Positions 7,205-9,826 of a stretch of DNA of 9,826 bases are shown in pieces (within the stretch, counting starts at the first letter, position 1; every line of letters starts with the position of its first letter). The stretch spans positions 1-9,826 of the forward strand of contig CAJMAO010000060.1 in NCBI GenBank assembly GCA_905211345.1, read 5' to 3'. Origin of the DNA: an uncultured Prevotella sp. Lineage in GTDB: Bacteria; Bacteroidota; Bacteroidia; Bacteroidales; Bacteroidaceae. The position numbers were made by a program, and so were the translations under genes. The notes beneath the pieces were generated by a model that saw only the letters and a program-made list of their open reading frames with translations, was not told the origin of the DNA and did not search any database.

Positions 7205-8648
7205 AAGCCATCTGAAAAGCAAAGCCTCACGCACGGCGTTCCCGCGCGTGGGGCTTTGCCGCATAATGACGGCTGCGCTGGCCGTGGCCGCGACGCTGGC
7301 CGCGCCATGCATGAAAGCCAACGCCCAACTGCCCGAACGCACCGAGGAGAACGTGGCCAAGTATAAGGAAATATGCAAACGGGAAATATACAAGGAGAAG
7401 GAGGGCATGTACCGCGAGGCCGGACAAGCGCTGAAATACCCCTTCCTTGCACCGGGCAGCAACCAGTATCTCGACATGCTGTGGGACTGGGACTCGTGGC
7501 TGAGCAACGTTGCGCTGCGACAGATACTGCTTGACAAAGGCACCGAGGCCGACAGCGCGAAAGCCCTGAAATACGAACAGGGATGCGTGCTCAACTCGCT
7601 TGCCTACTGCGGCATGGACGGATGGATACCAATATGGATTGAGCGCAACGCCCCGAGCCGCGAGGAGATGCTGAAAAAACGCAACCCATGGAAATCAAAC
7701 ATGCACAAACCCACGCTGGCCCAGCACGCGGCGTTCATAACACGCACTATGAACGGCGACGCCGAATGGCTGCGCGAAGACTTCTACTTCCTGCAAGCGT
7801 TCGTGGCGAAATACATGAACTTCCACCGCCACAAGGCCACGGGGCTGCTGTACTGGGAGACAGACGAGGCCATAGGAGTAGACAACGACCCTAGCACGTT
7901 CTACCGCCCGCACGAAAGCTCAGGCTCGATATTCCTCAACGCGCTGATGTACAAGGAGCTGAAGGCAATGGAATACCTCGCCACGAGGCTGAGTCTGGAC
8001 GAAACAGCGAGGCAATACGCCAAGGAGGCCGACGGGCTGAAAGAGTGCATACAGGAACACTGCTGGGACCCGCGCGACCGCTTCTACTACAGCGTGGACC
8101 TGAACCTGCTGCCCGTGGAGAAGCCTGACATAAAGGGTCTGAACCCCAGCGACCTGTACCTGCACGTAGGCCAGCCGCGCCAGTATGACTGCCTGATACA
8201 ACGCTTCAGCGTGTGGAGCGGCTTCATGGCCATGTGGGCGGGCGTAGCCACGAAAGAGCAGGCGGCGCAAATGGCCGGCATACACTTCAAGGACACAACC
8301 TCGTTCAACGCCCCGGCGGGCGTGCGCACGCTGTCGCCGCTGGAAAAGATGTACAACACGAAGGCCAGCGGCAACCCCTCGTCGTGGCAAGGGCCGGTAT
8401 GGATAAACGTAAACTACCTTGTGTTCCGCGGCCTTTTGAACTACGGATATACTGAGGAGGCGCGCGAAGTGGCCGAGAAGACAATCCTGCTGCTGGGCCG
8501 CGACTTCGAACGGTTCGGCGCCCTGCACGAGTATTATCTGCCCGACAACGGCGAGCCAGTGCTCAACAAGGGCTTCCAAAACTGGAATTTCCTAGTCATA
8601 AACATGATAGCATGGCTTGAAGGCAGGCCGATGATAACCGAATTCTAA
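7197..8648 (+). CDS. Secreted GH63-like (clan GH-G) glycoside hydrolase
   Basis: The 483-residue enzyme has an (alpha/alpha)6-barrel fold of the GH63/GH37 type (MGH1-like). Visible family motifs are LWDWDSW at 95-101, with D99 the likely general acid; AIGVDNDP at 225-232, matching the GH63 GMDNSP-type motif; SSWQGPVWINVNYL at 395-408, like the NWQGPVW motif of trehalases and GH63; and GALHEYY at 441-447, with E445 the likely base. A signal peptide fits residues 1-43: a basic n-region, a hydrophobic stretch at about 23-37, and ANA before Q44. Cys38 follows proline and is not a lipobox, so a periplasmic location is likely. GH63 relatives hydrolyse alpha-glucosides or mannosylglycerate/glucosylglycerate; the substrate here is unknown. 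It overlaps susD by eight bases. The ATG at 7266 (codon 24) is an alternative start placed just after a strong hairpin, but it would leave a signal peptide without positive charges. Confidence 0.88.
   Translation: MNKSHLKSKASRTAFPRVGLCRIMTAALAVAATLAAPCMKANAQLPERTEENVAKYKEICKREIYKEKEGMYREAGQALKYPFLAPGSNQYLDMLWDWDSWLSNVALRQILLDKGTEADSAKALKYEQGCVLNSLAYCGMDGWIPIWIERNAPSREEMLKKRNPWKSNMHKPTLAQHAAFITRTMNGDAEWLREDFYFLQAFVAKYMNFHRHKATGLLYWETDEAIGVDNDPSTFYRPHESSGSIFLNALMYKELKAMEYLATRLSLDETARQYAKEADGLKECIQEHCWDPRDRFYYSVDLNLLPVEKPDIKGLNPSDLYLHVGQPRQYDCLIQRFSVWSGFMAMWAGVATKEQAAQMAGIHFKDTTSFNAPAGVRTLSPLEKMYNTKASGNPSSWQGPVWINVNYLVFRGLLNYGYTEEAREVAEKTILLLGRDFERFGALHEYYLPDNGEPVLNKGFQNWNFLVINMIAWLEGRPMITEF
7219..7259 (+). 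promoter_or_regulatory. Hairpin at the susD-glycosidase junction
   Basis: GCAAAGCCTCACGC (7219-7232) pairs with GCGTGGGGCTTTGC (7246-7259) over 14 bp with one G-U wobble and a 13-nt loop. It lies 15 nt after the susD stop and inside the first codons of the glycosidase frame. It looks like a terminator stem but lacks a following T-tract. A role in attenuation, RNA processing or mRNA stabilisation between susCD and the enzyme gene is inferred. Confidence 0.6.
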
Positions 8649-8728
8649 AGCTAAAAGCAAACCTATATTACCAGACAATTTAACAAACTATCAAACGGCT
8701 GACAGTCAACACGTTACGCCGTGTCTTT

Positions 8729-8767
8729 CGAAAGGCCGCCTTTTACACGCTAAAAGGCGGCCTTTCG
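8729..8767. terminator. Perfect 17-bp hairpin after the operon, probable terminator or REP-like element
   Basis: CGAAAGGCCGCCTTTTA (8729-8745) is exactly complementary to TAAAAGGCGGCCTTTCG (8751-8767), with a 5-nt loop. It starts 80 nt after the glycosidase stop and is the strongest stem in the window, so it is a natural 3' end for the operon mRNA. The arms begin with A-rich and end with T-rich tracts on both strands, which would suit bidirectional termination, although no separate T-tract follows. Confidence 0.6.
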
Positions 8768-8914
8768 CATGGCAAAACATGGCCTTTCAGGAGGCGTTTT
8801 GCCGTGTTTTGCAATCCATCAGAAAACAACACGCATCGCAAACCCTGTAAAGACGCGGTTCATCAACGCCTGCCATAGCACCCCGTAATAAGCCACCGGG
8901 CACACACGAAAAAG
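8741..8914 (+). repeat. Dispersed intergenic repeat, copy 2
   Basis: Positions 8741-8777 match 88-124 at 32 of 37 bases. The later blocks ATCAACGCC (8862-8870), CCATAG (8873-8878), GCCACCGG (8892-8899) and CGAAAAAG (8907-8914) repeat the order seen in copy 1. Copy 2 is longer because it has extra sequence, including a second hairpin, between the first and second blocks. Confidence 0.65.
8772..8812. repeat. Second tandem hairpin, 12 bp
   Basis: GCAAAACATGGC (8772-8783) pairs with GCCGTGTTTTGC (8801-8812), 12 bp with one G-U wobble and a 17-nt loop. It begins five bases after the 17-bp hairpin, so the two form a tandem arrangement reminiscent of REP/BIME elements. Confidence 0.6.
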
Positions 8915-8946
8915 CCTGGCCACGATAAAGCAAAGACAAAAGACAT

Positions 8947-8968
8947 GCACTTTTCGCACAAAAAGTGC
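8947..8968. repeat. 8-bp inverted repeat upstream of a promoter box
   Basis: GCACTTTT (8947-8954) and AAAAGTGC (8961-8968) are exact complements with a 6-nt spacer. The repeat sits 20 bases upstream of the -7 box at 8989 and so overlaps the expected -33 region. It could be an operator, but no regulator is suggested by the context. Confidence 0.4.
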
Positions 8969-8988
8969 GCCATATATGAAAAAAATCG

Positions 8989-8996
8989 TAACTTTG
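8989..8996 (+). promoter_or_regulatory. Bacteroidota-type -7 promoter box before the PAP2 leader
   Basis: TAACTTTG fits TAnnTTTG and is followed by CAAC, exactly as at the sigma promoter (247-254). Transcription would begin near 9003, about 28 nt before the ATG at 9031 and more than 300 nt before the phosphatase reading frame. This implies a long leader. A clear TTTG -33 element is not seen. Confidence 0.6.
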
Positions 8997-9030
8997 CAAC
9001 GACCGGTATTCTGACCGGCCACGACATAAA

Positions 9031-9195
9031 ATGAAGACAAGCGTGTCTTCGCAGGATGTTTCTCAACTCAAAAAACGACCAAACAAAAAGAGTAATAGGA
9101 GAAACTCGGCTAAAAGGTGCGCCCGGCATAGCGGGCGTATGCTTTGCCTTGTTTTTATCTATTACGGGGTCTTGGTCGTTCCCTTGAGTTGGTAA
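9031..9195 (+). CDS. Possible 54-residue basic/hydrophobic small protein or leader peptide
   Basis: ATG at 9031 follows an A-rich stretch (ACATAAA) and lies about 28 nt after the predicted transcription start. The product begins MKTSVSSQDVSQLKKRPNKK, has a strongly basic middle and ends in a hydrophobic stretch (MLCLVFIYYGVLVVPLSW) that could span or insert in a membrane. No family is recognised. Against coding: it uses codons such as CGA, CCA and AGA that the neighbouring genes use little, and the same bases form RNA-like stems. It may be a leader peptide, a small membrane protein or a chance frame. Confidence 0.25.
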   Translation: MKTSVSSQDVSQLKKRPNKKSNRRNSAKRCARHSGRMLCLVFIYYGVLVVPLSW

Positions 9196-9280
9196 GACAA
9201 TCGCAAAGGATATGCCTGCCTTTTTTATGCCCTGATTTTAGCGGATTGCAGAAGCAAGATTAACTCAAAAATACGACCAA
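9033..9280 (+). ncRNA. Structured leader or small RNA with competing stems
   Basis: A 7-bp hairpin, GAAGACA-AGCG-TGTCTTC, lies at 9033-9050. Segment 1 (9064-9082) and segment 3 (9262-9280) are near-identical direct repeats. Segment 2 (9172-9191) is complementary to both: 8 plus 9 bp with segment 1 around a small internal loop, and 7 plus 8 bp with segment 3. A local hairpin (9118-9125 with 9132-9139) shares its right arm with a long stem (9131-9147 with 9203-9219) that ends just before a T-tract. This is the architecture of a switchable leader. It matches no riboswitch class I recognise; a free small RNA ending near 9226 is an alternative. Confidence 0.4.
9131..9226 (+). terminator. Candidate terminator within the PAP2 leader
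   Basis: GCGGGCGTATGCTTTGC (9131-9147) pairs with GCAAAGGATATGCCTGC (9203-9219): 17 positions with two G-U wobbles and one G-G mismatch, followed by C and six T (9221-9226). The loop is long (55 nt), which is unusual for an intrinsic terminator. The left arm overlaps the right arm of the local hairpin at 9118-9139, so formation of the two is mutually exclusive. Confidence 0.4.
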
Positions 9281-9284
9281 AAAA

Positions 9285-9389
9285 ATGAAAAGTTTTCTAT
9301 TTCTGCACCCCTCCACATCTTGGCGTGCCGTCAGGACGTGGGTAAGGGGAAGGCGTGCGCTTACGCAGCGACACGCCTGTCAGGATTAA
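9285..9389 (+). other. 34-codon frame at the expected phosphatase start, other frame
   Basis: ATG at 9285 follows a typical A-rich Bacteroidota initiation context and encodes a product starting MKSFLFLHPSTSWRAV. It stops at TAA 9387-9389, in a different frame from the phosphatase that overlaps it. It may be a short coupled upstream frame, or the original phosphatase start separated by a frameshift (for example near GGGG at 9346-9349). Confidence 0.3.
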
Positions 9390-9826
9390 AGACAGCATTG
9401 CTCGTCATGGCAGTATGCCCGTTTACACCCGTGCACGGACAGACAAATGCGGCCGACAGCGCGACCGTAGCCGACAAGACATGCCGGTTTAAGGCCACGC
9501 AACTAATCGCTCCGGCCACGCTGATAACAATCGGCTCGGTAGGCGTATGCAACGGTTGGTTCCACCACGTTAACCATAACGTGCGCAACGGAATGAGCAA
9601 CTGGCGCAAAGACAAGTTTTTCAAGGCCGACGACTACCTGCAATACCTGCCGGTGGCAGCCAACATCGGCCTAGGACTCACCGGCGTAAAAGCCCGCCAT
9701 CCGCTACGCGAAAGAGTGGCGTGCACGGCCACGGCATACTTGGCCATGGGCATAATGGTGAACGTGACAAAACTGGCCGTAGGCGAAAAACGCCCCGACT
9801 CCGAAGCGCGCAACTCTTTCCCGTCA
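9338..9826 (+). CDS. PAP2-family phosphatase, 5' part, start uncertain
   Basis: The frame is open from 9242 to the window edge and is cut off there. From GTG 9338 it gives 163 residues. A signal-peptide-like segment (RLSGLKTALLVMAVCPF at 13-29, then VHGQ) is followed by hydrophobic helices at about 56-71, 104-118 and 128-143. It ends in KLAVGEKRP at 145-153, the first K-x6-RP phosphatase motif of the type 2 phosphatidic acid phosphatase superfamily, and SFPS, the beginning of the PSGH motif. Such enzymes act at the membrane on lipid phosphates or pyrophosphates such as undecaprenyl pyrophosphate or lipid A; the substrate here cannot be told. The only in-frame ATG (9407) would remove most of the signal segment. 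GTG 9338, TTG 9320 or a frameshifted ATG at 9285 are the alternatives. It is probably unrelated to the sugar locus, having its own promoter at 8989. Confidence 0.75.
   Translation, partial: MGKGKACAYAATRLSGLKTALLVMAVCPFTPVHGQTNAADSATVADKTCRFKATQLIAPATLITIGSVGVCNGWFHHVNHNVRNGMSNWRKDKFFKADDYLQYLPVAANIGLGLTGVKARHPLRERVACTATAYLAMGIMVNVTKLAVGEKRPDSEARNSFPS

Larger units (their letters stand above)
8649..9337. other. Gene-poor region between the glycosidase and PAP2 genes
   Basis: About 690 bases lie between the glycosidase stop and the likely start of the phosphatase gene. The stretch holds tandem hairpins (8729-8767 and 8772-8812), the second copy of the dispersed repeat, an inverted repeat (8947-8968), a promoter-like box (8989-8996), a possible 54-codon frame (9031-9195) and a structured leader (9033-9280). 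The minus-strand reading frames across 8787-9129 show no recognisable domains and are not called. Confidence 0.6.

Noticed and set aside
7302..7311. Lipobox in the glycosidase signal peptide around Cys38
   Set aside because: The residue before the cysteine is proline, which does not fit a lipobox; ANA before Q44 gives a better ordinary cleavage site.
6419..7594. Long minus-strand reading frame of 391 codons across the susD-glycosidase junction
   Set aside because: It lies fully antisense to two well-supported genes, has no recognisable domain, and is explained by the codon bias of the + strand genes.
9064..9191. Phase-variable invertible promoter flanked by inverted repeats
   Set aside because: The repeats are imperfect (a gap of two versus three bases in the middle), the segment between holds no good TAnnTTTG box on either strand, and no recombinase is nearby. 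An RNA pairing explanation fits better.
9003..9285. Known riboswitch or housekeeping RNA (cobalamin, TPP, tmRNA, RNase P, SRP RNA)
   Set aside because: None of the conserved core motifs of these classes is visible. A 6S-like RNA was considered, but the pairings cross each other instead of forming one rod, so no class is assigned.
1..9826. CRISPR array, tRNA/rRNA genes, insertion sequences
   Set aside because: No regularly spaced repeats, no tRNA-like cloverleaf or rRNA words, and no transposase reading frame were seen on either strand.

Overview
The window reads as a chromosomal piece of a Bacteroidales bacterium, most likely Prevotella or a close relative. The protein families (ECF sigma factor, FecR, SusC with an STN domain, SusD lipoprotein) are diagnostic of Bacteroidota. 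The two recognisable promoters carry the Bacteroidota -7 box TAnnTTTG, and translation starts are preceded by A/T-rich stretches instead of Shine-Dalgarno sequences. The genus is an inference from overall style only.

Layout: 1-320 is an upstream region with a perfect 15-bp inverted repeat (98-136), a promoter-like box (247-254) and a short upstream reading frame overlapping the next start. 321-920 is an ECF sigma factor. 983-1996 is its FecR-type anti-sigma partner. 1997-2218 is a GC-rich untranslated leader with hairpins. 2219-5485 is a SusC-like TonB-dependent transducer. 5501-7204 is its SusD-like lipoprotein partner. 7197-8648 is a secreted GH63-like (alpha/alpha)6-barrel glycosidase whose start overlaps the susD stop. 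8649-9337 holds no clear gene. It contains tandem hairpins, a second copy of the upstream repeat, a second TAnnTTTG promoter and a structured leader with mutually exclusive pairings. The right edge carries the 5' part of a PAP2-type phosphatase gene, cut off just inside its PSGH motif.

The five genes from 321 to 8648 form a small polysaccharide/oligosaccharide utilisation locus with cell-surface signalling. The expected working model, from known relatives, is as follows. SusC/SusD bind and import a glycan. The STN domain of SusC reports occupancy to the periplasmic part of FecR, FecR releases the ECF sigma factor, and the sigma factor raises susCD-glycosidase transcription. The single periplasmic glycosidase would then trim the imported sugar. 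The substrate cannot be read from the sequence; an alpha-glucoside or alpha-mannoside is the best guess from the enzyme family.

The least expected signals are non-coding: (a) a related hairpin/promoter module on both sides of the operon; (b) a 14-bp hairpin inside the susD-glycosidase overlap; (c) a roughly 250-nt leader before the PAP2 gene in which one segment can pair with either of two direct repeats, and a T-tract-terminated stem competes with a local hairpin.
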